64,000 bases of DNA, from NCBI GenBank assembly GCA_026874595.1, contig CM049311.1, forward strand, positions 37,372,676-37,436,675, given 5' to 3'. Origin of the DNA: Sipunculus nudus (taxonomy: Eukaryota; Annelida; Sipuncula; Golfingiida; Sipunculidae). Made by a program: the position numbers and the translations under genes. The notes beneath the pieces were generated by a model, which was given only the letters and a program-made list of their open reading frames with translations, was not told the DNA's origin and made no database searches. Below, one piece after another: positions 10,908 through 22,668 of this stretch (positions are counted from its first letter, which is position 1; each line of letters begins with the position of its first letter).

Positions 10908-13248
10908 ACAAGTGGAAGACCATACAAATACCCACTCACACACCTTCACAATTTAAATAAAAATAAATACAATATGGCATATTAATCAGCAAGCTTAAAT
11001 GCCGATACATTTTCCTGCAAGCCTAGCAGATAAGAGTTTTAAATTTCAAAGAGATGGAAAATGTTCACCGAAGGGAAATACCTATATAGTAAACGAGAAA
11101 AAAATGGCAAAAACTATTTCATGCGGGGAAATCATTAAAGGCACAATTTAAACTAAACAGAACAAGTGGAAGACGATACAAACACCCACTCACCCCCCCC
11201 CCCCCCCCCACACACACTAATTTGAATAAAATAAATACAATATGGCATATTAATCAGCAAGCTTAAATGCCTATACATTTTCCTGCAAGGTGAGTAGATA
11301 ATAAGAGTTTTAAATTTCAAAGAGATGGAAAATGTTCACCGAAGGGAAATACCTATATAGTAAACGAGAAAAAAATGGCAAAAACTATTTCATGCGGGAA
11401 AATCATTAAAGGCACAATTTAAACTAAACAGAACAAGTGGAAGACGATACAAACACCCACTCACCCCCCCCCCCCACACTAATTTGAATAAAATAAATAC
11501 AATATGGCATATTAATCAGCAAGCTTAAATGCCTATACATTTTCCTGCAAGGTGAGTAGATAATAAGAGTTTTAAATTTCAAAGAGATGGAAAATGTTCA
11601 CCGAAGGGAAATACCTATATAGTAAACGAGAAAAAAATGGCAGAAACAATTTCATGTTGGGAAATCATTAAAGGCACAATTTAAACTAAACAGAACAAGT
11701 GGAAGACCATACAAACACCCACTCATCCGCCCCCCCCCCCACAATTTGAATAAAATAAATACAACATGGCATTATAATCAGCAAGCTTAAATGCCTATAC
11801 AATTACCTGCAAGGTGAGTAGTTAATAAGAGTTTTAAATTTCAAAGAGATGGAAAATGTTCACCGAAGGGAAATACCTATATAGTAAACGAGAAAAAAAT
11901 GGCAGAAACAATTTCATGTTGGGAAATCATTAAAGGCACAATTTAAACTAATCAGAACAAGTGGAAGACCATACAAACACCCACTCACCCGCCCCCCCCC
12001 CCCCCACAATTTGAATAAAATAAATACAACATGGCATATTAATCAGAAAGCTTACATGCCTATACATTTTCCTGCAAGGTGAGTAGATAATAAGAGTTTT
12101 AAATTTCAAAGAGATGGAAAATGTTCACCGAAGGGAAATACCTATATAGTAAACGAGAAAAAAATGGCAAAAACAATTTCATGTTGGGAAATCATTAAAG
12201 GCACAATTTAAACTAAACAGAACAAGTGGAAGACCATACAAACACCCACTCACACAACCCCCACAATTTGAATAAAATAAATACAATATGGCATATTAAT
12301 CAGAAAGCTTACATGCCTATACATTTTCCTGCAAGGTGAGTAGATAATAAGAGTTTTAAATTTCAAAGAGATGGAAAATGTTCACCGAAGGGAAATACCT
12401 GTATAGTAAACGAGAAAAAAATGGTAAAAACAATTTCATGCGGGGAAATCATTAAAGGCACAATTTAAACTAAACAGAACAAGTGGAAGACCATACAAAC
12501 ACCCACTCACCCCCCCCCCCATAATTTGAATAAAATAAATACAATATGGCATATTAATCAGCAAGCTTAATTGCCTATACATTTTCCTGCAAGCTGAGTA
12601 GATAATAAGAGTTTTAAATTTCAAAGAGATGGTAAATGTTCACCGAAGGGAAATACCTGTATAGTAAACGAGAAAAAAATGGCAAAAACAATTTCATGCG
12701 GGGAAATCATTAAAGGCACAATTTAAACTAAACAGAACAAGTGGAAGACGATACAAACACCCACTCACCCCCCCCCCCATAATTTGAATAAAATAAATAC
12801 AATATGGCATATTAATCAGCAAGCTTAATTGCCTATACATTTTCCTGCAAGGTGAGTAGATAATAAGAGTTTTAAATTTCAAAGAGATGGAAAATGTTCA
12901 CCGAAGGGAAATACCATATAGTAAACGAGAAAAAAAATGGCAAAAACTATTTCATGCGGGGAAATCATTAAAGGCACAATTTAAACTAATCAGAACAAGT
13001 GGAAGACCATACAAACACCCACTCACACAACCCCCACAATTTGAATAAAATAAATACAATATGGCATATTAATCAGAAAGCTTACATGCCTATACATTTT
13101 CCTGCAAGGTGAGTAGATAATAAGAGTTTTAAATTTCAAAGAGATGGAAAATGTTCACCGAAGATAAAGACCTGTATAGTAAACGAGAGGAGATGGCAAA
13201 ACAATTTCATGCGGGAAAATCATTAAAGGCACAATTTAAACTTAACAG
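10908..13248. repeat. Satellite of nine units, 254-271 bp each
   Basis: Units begin with ACAAGTGGAAGA at 10908, 11162, 11433, 11695, 11957, 12222, 12479, 12737 and 12995. Each has the order CACCCACTCA, a C-rich tract of variable length, AATTTGAATAAAATAAATAC, a HindIII site in AAGCTTA, CAAGGTGAGTAGATAATAAG and CACCGAAGGGAAATACC. Two units (12222 and 12995) have ACACAACCCCC in place of a long C-run and also share AGAAAGCTTACATGCC. Most of the length variation comes from the C-tract. Confidence 0.97.
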
Positions 13249-13540
13249 AAAGAAGAATATATGTTTGACAAAATTACGCAAAATAATGTCAAATGCATGA
13301 CCCACCATGCAAGAGTTCATGGTCAACAGAGCAGATACGATACGTGTCGCGATACTTCACTACATGGTGCACGATACATTACATATATAATAATATTAGG
13401 GTGAAGATTTCAAGTCATTGCTCTCTAGTTAGATCGCGTTTCAAGCTCACCAAGCTGTTGCCTTCACAATACAGGAATACTGATGATGAAACGGGCTATT
13501 TAGTTGCTTTAATTTTACGCTGCTAGCCAATCAGATGTAG
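13249..13540. other. Short unique stretch
   Basis: Sequence between the satellite and the 2.7 kb duplication; no feature recognised. Confidence 0.5.
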
Positions 13541-13541
13541 T

Positions 13542-14014
13542 TTAAAGGTGCCCATTCACCTACATTTTGAAAAAGAATTGATGTTATTTCTAGCTTCCTC
13601 TCTGTATATATTTTTGATCTAAGGATAATTTTGGTTGTAAAAAGTTCTTAAAATGTCCTAGTGAAGGATGTATGAACTTGTTTATCAAGAACATGTTTGT
13701 AAACACAGCAATGTTTACAAACGCGAAAAGCATGTACCCTAAGGTGGTAGGTTGCATATACGTGGAGCTAGAAAGGTCACCAGTTGCAAAACGCCACTTG
13801 CAAAGCTCTTGCTTATCTGACTTGCTGTCAGATGCCCTTGTTGAATTTGTTTTAATTATTTTGGCGGGCCCCAACATATTATAAACACGTTGATATGAAC
13901 AAAACAAGAAGCCTTTGTGCGGTGATATCCACGTTTTCTTACCTATTTTTTATAAAAGTTTCAAGGGATTACCTTTAGTTTATACAGGTCAGATAGGTGA
14001 TTGGACCCCTTTAA
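13542..14014 (+). mobile_element. TTAA-flanked MITE, family A (copy 1)
   Basis: Both ends abut TTAA. Inward from TTAA the left end reads AGGTGCCCATTCACCTA, and the right end on the minus strand reads AGGGGTCCAATCACCTA, a 17 bp imperfect terminal inverted repeat. TTAA targets are typical of piggyBac-group elements, so a piggyBac-related nonautonomous element is inferred, although the termini do not start CCC. No transposase is encoded. Related copies are at 16228-16700, 32143-32453 and 32752-35415. Confidence 0.7.
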
Positions 14015-14248
14015 CTGATTTCTGACCAGTGATGTTTCGCCTTACTTACAATAGACCGCTGACCATTATTTAATGCCGGTGGTTCAATATAAAGCTTTCG
14101 TTTGGATGGTCACGTATCGTGAGCGTTTCGATACAGGGACCTCTGACGATACCGATATGGTATTTGACTTTGTATTGCGATGTCCTGGTGCATCAGTGAA
14201 TCGGTACAGACCTACTCTTCAGCGATGCGGTCTTGGTTGTCTTAGATA

Positions 14249-14571
14249 CGTTTACCGGGCGCACGGTATGCGGTAAGCGATATGCGAAGAGATTATATTT
14301 GTAGTTATTTTATGATAAAGCCTTTACAGGGCCCGCGGTATGCGGCATGAGACACGGTTAAAATGAGACACAGTTGAAATGGAATTCTCAGGGGATAATT
14401 GGATCCGCATACCGCATATGACATACGAATGCAGAGCAATCTAGGGGGCTTCGACATCACCGTGACCGTACCGCAGTGTTTTAAAGCAAAGTAAATCACA
14501 GACGCGATTTTATTTAACATTCCGCATACCGTGTTATGTTGCGGTTATCCGCACACCGCGCCCGGTAAACG
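14249..14571. mobile_element. GC-rich inverted-repeat element
   Basis: The ends share CGTTTACCGGGCGC as inverted repeats. Several GGTATGCGG/CCGCATACC copies lie inside in both orientations. About 320 bp, noncoding, no clear target-site duplication. Its duplicate lies at 16935-17257. Confidence 0.5.
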
Positions 14572-15559
14572 CAACCTAGGTGGCATTCCTAATATATGCG
14601 CATGCAGTGCGTAGCTTTAAATCAGACACAATATTCTCTTTGAGTGTTTCCAAGTATGTCTATACAGTACGTGTATGCGTATCTCATATAATTCCGTCCT
14701 GCAAAGTGCATATTTCCATCTAAGAAATATTGCTGAAATAAGGCGTAATCTTTCTCATATCTATCTAAAATGCCTGTGCAGGCGAGGGTGACGTCACGTC
14801 TGGGCATGTGCAAATATTCACTTATCTGCTAGATAAATAACAGTCTGTTTAAAACAGCGTTATATATTATTGTATATATATATATTGTTATATATGGTGC
14901 AAAAAGGTTTCACCATGTAAAGCCAACTTTTATTTTTTATTCACTGGTAAAAAATACGTCAGCGTATTGTGTACAAAATAACATGTTCCCCATTACATGG
15001 TCTGGCATCTCTGGACTTTTTTTTCATCGTATCAACCACCTTGCATTCTCAGTACCTTATAAGCCCCTACTTGTTAAACCAGCAGTAAATGTATCTATGT
15101 TTGTTGGTAAAGCTGTTGCAAATGTTGCGCCAGAAATTTCGAACAAGTTCCCGTCAAATGTTTGATATTCGGAAATATAGACTTGTTTTTAGGGAAGAGA
15201 ATATTTAATTTATTATGGGTGTTTGTAATTATATTCTTCATACTGTACCTCCCAAGTAGGGGCAAACGATCCCAAATGGTAATAATTTTCAGGAGATTAA
15301 GCGATGGGTTCTGCTAAGAAATGTGTGTTATCATATTAAACATATTGTCATATTCCTGTTACCTGGTAATACCTGGTCAATTCATATTACCCAATTTTTA
15401 TCATGTGGTTCATATTACCAGAGAACATGTGTTTTAGGAACCATGCCTGCTGGAAAGGGTTCACACAGGTTGTTGAATTGAGAACCGTAAGCTTGAGGAG
15501 ACCAGTGATATGACTGTGGGGAAAGAAATCGCCAATTCATCTCCATCATCTTCAGTGCA

Positions 15560-15830
15560 TTCTAAATAAGGATTCCAGGTAGAACCCAAAAGGGTTCTTC
15601 GCAGATGACTGAGTGGGGAACCTTTAAGGGTTCTTAATGGAACCTTAAACACATGGTTCTTTTTGGAACCTCCGAAAGGGGTTTTTTATGGAACCTTACA
15701 GGTTCCATCTAGAAACTATTCAAAGGTACCGGGAAGAACCCTTGAAGGTTCTTTACAGTGGAATGAGTTGGGAAACTTGAAGGAATCTTTGTGGTACCCT
15801 AGGTATATCGTTCTTTATGGAACCTTCAGA
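15560..15830. repeat. Palindromic GGTTCTTTATGGAACC-type array
   Basis: AAGGGTTCTT, GGAACCTT and GGTTCC units recur in both orientations at irregular spacing, making a dense set of short palindromes such as GGTTCTTTTTGGAACC. No terminal structure was seen. Its duplicate is at 18246-18516. Confidence 0.7.
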
Positions 15831-16227
15831 GAAGACTTTTCTTTGAAAGTCCTGGATGTGATATAAACATGTAGGCTAAATTATGTAGAAGGGTATTGGA
15901 CATTTATTTTTCATTTTCCTCAGAATTATTTTATCTGACCAAATGGAGCCTGCTCAGGGAGGGTTAACATTTCATTTTGTGTGTGCCGAAGAAACGTAAC
16001 AAATATGTATTCGTTAATACTGCCTTCTGGTAAAGAATAACACTGTGGATGGATTATATGGCATATATAAAAGTAATTTCGTTTTTAATTTGTGAGCATG
16101 ATAATGCCTTCCCTGTGGAATAAAAACATAGTATTACAGAACCATGGATTAAATATCTTCATACCGTAAGTCATATGTTATACGGCCTTTTGCACATGGA
16201 TTGACACTGGCAAATGCATTTCGCATT

Positions 16228-16700
16228 TTAAAGGTGCCCATTCACCTACATTTTGAAAAAGAATTGATGTTATTTCTAGCTTCCTCTCTGTATATATTTT
16301 TGATCTAAGGATAATTTTGGTTGTAAAAAGTTCTTAAAATGTCCTAGTGAAGGATGTATGAACTTGTTTATCAAGAACATGTTTGTAAACACAGCAATGT
16401 TTACAAACGCGAAAAGCATGTACCCTAAGGTGGTAGGTTGCATATACGTGGAGCTAGAAAGGTCACCAGTTGCAAAACGCCACTTGCAAAGCTCTTGCTT
16501 ATCTGACTTGCTGTCAGATGCCCTTGTTGAATTTGTTTTAATTATTTTGGCGGGCCCCAACATATTATAAACACGTTGATATGAACAAAACAAGAAGCCT
16601 TTGTGCGGTGATATCCACGTTTTCTTACCTATTTTTTATAAAAGTTTCAAGGGATTACCTTTAGTTTATACAGGTCAGATAGGTGATTGGACCCCTTTAA
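16228..16700 (+). mobile_element. TTAA-flanked MITE, family A (copy 2)
   Basis: The copy of 13542-14014 carried by the second duplication unit, with the same TTAA-bounded ends. Confidence 0.7.
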
Positions 16701-16934
16701 CTGATTTCTGACCAGTGATGTTTCGCCTTACTTACAATAGACCGCTGACCATTATTTAATGCCGGTGGTTCAATATAAAGCTTTCGTTTGGATGGTCACA
16801 TATCGTGAGCGTTTCGATACAGGGACCTCTGACGATACCGATATGGTATTTGACTTTGTATTGCGATGTCCTGGTGCATCAGTGAATCGGTACAGACCTA
16901 CTCTTCAGCGATGCGGTCTTGGTTGTCTTAGATA

Positions 16935-17257
16935 CGTTTACCGGGCGCACGGTATGCGGTAAGCGATATGCGAAGAGATTATATTTGTAGTTATTTTATG
17001 ATAAAGCCTTTACAGGGCCCGCGGTATGCGGCATGAGACACGGTTAAAATGAGACACAGTTGAAATGGAATTCTCAGGGGATAATTGGATCCGCATACCG
17101 CATATGACATACGAATGCAGAGCAATCTAGGGGGCTTCGACATCACCGTGACCGTACCGCAGTGTTTTAAAGCAAAGTAAATCACAGACGCGATTTTATT
17201 TAACATTCCGCATACCGTGTTATGTTGCGGTTATCCGCACACCGCGCCCGGTAAACG
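16935..17257. mobile_element. GC-rich inverted-repeat element, duplicate
   Basis: Same as 14249-14571, carried along by the 2.7 kb duplication. Confidence 0.5.
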
Positions 17258-18245
17258 CAACCTAGGTGGCATTCCTAATATATGCGCATGCAGTGCGTAG
17301 CTTTAAATCAGACACAATATTCTCTTTGAGTGTTTCCAAGTATGTCTATACAGTACGTGTATGCGTATCTCATATAATTCCGTCCTGCAAAGTGCATATT
17401 TCCATCTAAGAAATATTGCTGAAATAAGGCGTAATCTTTCTCATATCTATCTAAAATGCCTGTGCAGGCGAGGGTGACGTCACGTCTGGGCATGTGCAAA
17501 TATTCACTTATCTGCTAGATAAATAACAGTCTGTTTAAAACAGCGTTATATATTATTGTATATATATATATTGTTATATATGGTGCAAAAAGGTTTCACC
17601 ATGTAAAGCCAACTTTTATTTTTTATTCACTGGTAAAAAATACGTCAGCGTATTGTGTACAAAATAACATGTTCCCCATTACATGGTCTGGCATCTCTGG
17701 ACTTTTTTTTCATCGTATCAACCACCTTGCATTCTCAGTACCTTATAAGCCCCTACTTGTTAAACCAGCAGTAAATGTATCTATGTTTGTTGGTAAAGCT
17801 GTTGCAAATGTTGCGCCAGAAATTTCGAACAAGTTCCCGTCAAATGTTTGATATTCGGAAATATAGACTTGTTTTTAGGGAAGAGAATATTTAATTTATT
17901 ATGGGTGTTTGTAATTATATTCTTCATACTGTACCTCCCAAGTAGGGGCAAACGATCCCAAATGGTAATAATTTTCAGGAGATTAAGCGATGGGTTCTGC
18001 TAAGAAATGTGTGTTATCATATTAAACATATTGTCATATTCCTGTTACCTGGTAATACCTGGTCAATTCATATTACCCAATTTTTATCATGTGGTTCATA
18101 TTACCAGAGAACATGTGTTTTAGGAACCATGCCTGCTGGAAAGGGTTCACACAGGTTGTTGAATTGAGAACCGTAAGCTTGAGGAGACCAGTGATATGAC
18201 TGTGGGGAAAGAAATCGCCAATTCATCTCCATCATCTTCAGTGCA

Positions 18246-18516
18246 TTCTAAATAAGGATTCCAGGTAGAACCCAAAAGGGTTCTTCGCAGATGACTGAGT
18301 GGGGAACCTTTAAGGGTTCTTAATGGAACCTTAAACACATGGTTCTTTTTGGAACCTCCGAAAGGGGTTTTTTATGGAACCTTACAGGTTCCATCTAGAA
18401 ACTATTCAAAGGTACCGGGAAGAACCCTTGAAGGTTCTTTACAGTGGAATGAGTTGGGAAACTTGAAGGAATCTTTGTGGTACCCTAGGTATATCGTTCT
18501 TTATGGAACCTTCAGA
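18246..18516. repeat. Palindromic GGTTC array, duplicate
   Basis: Second copy of the array at 15560-15830, inside the second 2.7 kb unit. Confidence 0.7.
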
Positions 18517-18910
18517 GAAGACTTTTCTTTGAAAGTCCTGGATGTGATATAAACATGTAGGCTAAATTATGTAGAAGGGTATTGGACATTTATTTTTCAT
18601 TTTCCTCAGAATTATTTTATCTGACCAAATGGAGCCTGCTCAGGGAGGGTTAACATTTCATTTTGTGTGTGCCGAAGAAACGTAACAAATATGTATTCGT
18701 TAATACTGCCTTCTGGTAAAGAATAACACTGTGGATGGATTATATGGCATATATAAAAGTAATTTCGTTTTTAATTTGTGAGCATGATAATGCCTTCCCT
18801 GTGGAATAAAAACATAGTATTACAGAACCATGGATTAAATATCTTCATACCGTAAGTCATATGTTATACGGCCTTTTGCACATGGATTGACACTGGCAAA
18901 TGCATTTCGC

Positions 18911-19375
18911 TCATTAAGAGGGATTTATTTCTGGTTTTTATTAAAGTAATTTATCTTCTAGAGCTTTACCAGTATGACTTACTGAAATGTGGTTGCAGAC
19001 AGAACTGAGTGATAATGATGTTCCACCGAAATGAAACTGAACCTTTTGCTAGGAACACGTGTCAACAACCTCGCCGTCACCTTAACCTTTCAGCGAGATG
19101 TACACGTCAGACTTAATTTACTCGGATTATTTATAATCGATCATCTGTCTTATTTTTCTTTCAATCAGAGGACATGATTTTACTATATATATATATATAT
19201 ATATATATAAAGTAAAATCACTCGACCTGACGAAGGGGTAGCTGAAAAATCAGCAACAGTCTGTATATGTGATCTACATAATTTGATTGACTGAAATGTT
19301 GGCGTTGATGTTACTGTTCTGTTTATGTTCATTGACTCTCTTAAGTCAGCACCTGGAGAATTAAGAAATATATAT
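18911..19375. other. Stretch with an AT-core hairpin
   Basis: No gene recognised. At about 19173-19220 an (AT)n tract is flanked by GATTTTACT and AGTAAAATC, which pair, so the whole tract can fold as one hairpin. Confidence 0.5.
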
Positions 19376-20165
19376 TGTTACGGAACCTAATATAAACAGA
19401 TCGCCTATGGGTGATGAACACAAATTTTGTCAAGAAGATAAAAAAATCAGATTCTGTAACACTAGGCTAAGTGAAATGTCTAGGGGAATGAATAAAGAAG
19501 TCAGTGGTTTTATTTTTGTTAACAAATAACTATAATTTATTCTTAAAACAACCCTAACATTACAATACACTAAATCAATACAATTATACAGTAAAATAAA
19601 CAATGTGCACAGTACCTGGATACCAACACCGTCACACGTCACAACGTCACACCGTCAAAGTTCTTTAAATGTATACTCTCGGAGAATGACAGTCCAGTGT
19701 AAAGCTCTTGTAACAATCCAGAAAGTAAATTGAAATCCAAACAAGACTCGTCACAAAATAAAGGAGAATGTCTGAAGAAAATCTATAATTGCCGCACTCG
19801 TCGGATAAGGTCCCACAAACCGACACACACGCTTCTGCGTCCACTGGAATCTTCTCTGCTGCTCTCCCCCGGCTCTAAAACACAACCCCTTTTTATACCT
19901 TTTCACCTCAAGCCGAGAAGCTTCTATTTCTCGAACATTCGAAGAATAATACATTATACACGGTAAGCACGCGTGACAGGAATCATCTAGAAAAACATCG
20001 CTGTGTCTCTACACACCATGGTGTACACGTGAGTTCGCCCCAAGCTAGCATGACAACAAGAGTTCAACCAGTACGGACTAAACCGAGAATGTAACAAGCG
20101 GCCAAGCAAGAGCGCCACAACACAAGCCACGACCGTGCCACACAATAAAATGGGCACCTGTAACA
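19376..20165 (-). mobile_element. Solo LTR-like sequence, minus strand
   Basis: About 790 bp bounded by TGTTAC and GTAACA, the TG...CA ends with a short inverted repeat expected of an LTR. On the minus strand it has a TATA-like GGTATAAAAAGG and, further on, AATAAATTATAG, which could serve polyadenylation. AT-rich ATAT on both flanks could be the target duplication but cannot be told from the microsatellite. No primer-binding site or pol gene adjoins it. A related sequence in the opposite orientation lies at 26906-27704. Confidence 0.6.
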
Positions 20166-20170
20166 ATATA

Positions 20171-20247
<77 letters not shown>
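20166..20247. repeat. (AT)n microsatellite
   Basis: A long AT run abutting the LTR-like sequence. Further AT runs occur at about 20365-20399 and 20605-20659. Confidence 0.95.
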
Positions 20248-20248
<1 letters not shown>

Positions 20249-20358
20249 GTTAAGATAGTCGTGAAGAAGAAGACTCAACTTTTTCGCACGTGATGACAGT
20301 GTAGCTTTTAATAATTACCGAATAAATCCTGAAAATAAATTTGTAAACCCGCTTCTGT

Positions 20359-20365
<7 letters not shown>
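20248..20365 (-). repeat. Flank shared with the inverted copy near 26.8 kb
   Basis: The reverse complement matches 26777-26895 through CACGACTATCTTAAC, AAAAGCTACACTGTCA and AAATTTATTTTCAGGATT. The inverted relation between the two LTR-like sequences therefore extends past the LTR boundary. Confidence 0.7.
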
Positions 20366-20403
<38 letters not shown>

Positions 20404-20601
20404 CCACAGGTTTTCTACAATAAACAACTACTAGTGTGCTCCATGGTATTACACCATAGCTTTATAATTATTTAAATAAAGAGGAATATAGATTGTCAGA
20501 CATTTTACGAGTTTCATGTACCATGTTGATGTCTGCAAGGTGCTAAGATTATTTTGCACGAAACTACGTATTCGTATAATGTCTGTCGAAACTTGATCCC
20601 T

Positions 20602-20662
<61 letters not shown>

Positions 20663-20941
20663 TGTGTCCAATTTGATTGTCTGAACGCTATTCCTTGTTG
20701 TAATTTTATACAAAATTTAAACAGATGAGTCAATTAAACTGGTAGCATAAATTTAAATGTTTAGATGCATTATAAAACGGAATCTTTAATATGTCGAAGA
20801 ATGGCGATTAGGAATCTTTCCAAAATAAATAACTACTGATGTTGCGCCACTGTTTCCCTTTGTTTTATTCTGAAGATTTCTGTGTTATTGTATTTATTGA
20901 AACGAATTAAGAATCAATCAATGGATGCTGATTTACTTTAG

Positions 20942-21205
20942 TACTACCGGCCAGTTTCAAATTTATGCTTCTCCTCAAAGGTGATGGAAAAGGTAACTGC
21001 AAATCAGTTGCCTGGTCACCTTGATAAAAATTACCTACGTTACTCATTCCAATCTGCATCCTGCTTATGCTCAGTGTCTGCCCTCACAGAAGTTCATAAT
21101 GGCATAATATATACAACAGATGAAAGGAAGTGTGGTCTATTGATACTGTTAGATCTTAGTGGAGTATTCGACATCGTGGATCACGAAAAACTCGTAAATC
21201 ATGGT
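20942..21205 (+). pseudogene. LINE reverse transcriptase fragment (CR1/L2/Jockey-like)
   Basis: The frame begins YYRPVSNLCFSSKVMEKV and contains LLILLDLSGVFDIVDHEKL, the fingers/palm segment around the first catalytic aspartate of a non-LTR retrotransposon reverse transcriptase. An in-frame stop precedes it directly. The reading frame loses similarity after LVNH at about 21201, where unrelated sequence begins. The catalytic YxDD box is absent, so it cannot be active. A C-terminal fragment of the same kind of protein lies at 22183-22350, suggesting one element split by insertion and deletion. Confidence 0.75.
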
Positions 21206-22182
21206 TCGTATCCTCTCTGCATGGTCGTTCCCAGGTGTTTTGTGTTAAAGGAGAATTATCCAGAGCTGGTTTTCCGTATATCCGTATACCGTACGTAGCT
21301 AGAAAATGGACGTCGGTGATTCCTTTAATCAGTTGGTGTATCCGGTGCGTATGCAACTGGGGATAAAGTAAAGCGCTGCGGGAGTAGAGATGTCATCTGT
21401 CAGACGAATACCCTGTCACTGACGTCAAATTGTGGAATTCCCACGTCCGTAACGAAGAGTGTGCTTTTTCAGTCGCTGCAAATGTGCTTGCATACGCATA
21501 CGTACTTCATACGCATATATGGCATCAATCCAAGAGGATATGTGTCCGATTCCTCGCTGCAAATGTATACGAACCGCACACGCAGAATATGCGAACGCAT
21601 TAAAGGGTTGGGGAACATCCCACAATAGGGATCCCCCAAATGGCGGAGGCTTGCATTTCTTAGCATGCAGATTCATAGTTGCCAATGAAATTCACTTTCA
21701 GGCCTCAAATCAGGATTCCATATTCGTAAGGTCTCGTCAATGCTTCAGTAGACTTCTGTAATTCTCTGCTTCTTGATTTGCCCAACTCCAAAATTTGTCC
21801 ACTTGGTACATTTTTTACTGTGAATATTTCAACGTGACCCTATTGGTACAGTTATAAACAGTTGTAATTCTAAATATATGCAGTTCTAAAATTTAAAAGT
21901 TTTGTTCTTGTCACAGACTGAAAACCTCTTTTATGCCCATGAGTAAAGAATTTTATTAATCACTATTTGAGTATGTTGATGCCTTTGAACTTGCAAACAT
22001 TGTATTTAATTTGTGAAAAGATTAGGCAAGTTTTCATATTTTCATTCAAGATCCAGTGATAATATTTATAATAGCTATCCACTGCTTCCTTTAGCTGTGT
22101 CTTGTAGGCTATATATTCTGTTGACCCAGAATTGTTAATTAAAACTTTGCGCAGATCTTAAATTTCTTTAAAATATACCCCG
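21206..22182. other. Sequence separating the two LINE fragments
   Basis: It contains a minus-strand family B copy at about 21440-21665 and AT-rich sequence. No gene recognised. Part of it probably entered as an insertion within the LINE. Confidence 0.45.
21440..21665 (-). repeat. Dispersed repeat family B, minus-strand copy
   Basis: On the minus strand it begins AGAAATGCAAGCCTCCGCC and continues ATCCCTATTGTGGGATGTTC, matching the start of the family B copies at 4436 and 5165. Later parts are diverged. Confidence 0.5.
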
Positions 22183-22350
22183 TCCAAAACAATGCAACAC
22201 GGGTCATCACCAAATCAGGGAAGCGGTCTTTGATCTCACCAGTCCTCAGATCACTTCATTGTGTCTACATGGTCTGGCTCCATCTTACCTCTTAGAGCTC
22301 ATTTTCAAAGACATAACACCACATTACCCTGATGTGTAATTCATCCGCAG
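22183..22350 (+). pseudogene. LINE C-terminal fragment
   Basis: One frame reads VQNNATRVITKSGKRSLISP, then VLRSLHCVYM. After a frameshift another frame reads HGLAPSYLLELIFKDITPHY. These are the motifs after the reverse transcriptase of CR1/L2-type LINEs (an xQNxAAR box, then HGLAPxYL), but they sit in different frames with the usual intervening residues missing. It is a pseudogene remnant, probably from the same element as 20942-21205. Confidence 0.7.
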
Positions 22351-22595
22351 CATTATTAAGAGTGCCTTGCACAATATATTGACACTAGAGCTACAAAATC
22401 AATTGACACTAGTGCTGAACAATCCATTGTCACTAGGGCTTCCCAGGTTGTACCCCTATACTTTGAAAAAAAAAACTACCGCCAGGGACCATAAATTCCA
22501 GAAATACTGAACAAAAGTAAAAACACGAAGCCCCTCAGCGGACACGCGCAAATGATTACATATCTCTCGAATGAACGACTTAAATAGTCATTTAT

Positions 22596-22596
<1 letters not shown>

Positions 22597-22664
<68 letters not shown>
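22597..22664. repeat. (AT)n microsatellite
   Basis: A long uninterrupted AT dinucleotide run. Confidence 0.95.

Positions 22665-22668
<4 letters not shown>

Larger units (their letters stand above)
13541..18910. repeat. Tandem duplication, 2,684 bp units, near-identical
   Basis: 13541-16224 is repeated at 16227-18910 with a constant offset of 2,686 and two bases (AT) between copies. Reading the copies side by side I noticed one substitution (G at 14114, A at 16800). Each unit contains a TTAA MITE, a GC-rich inverted-repeat element, an AT stretch and a palindromic GGTTC array. The identity implies a very recent duplication or an assembly artefact. Confidence 0.95.
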
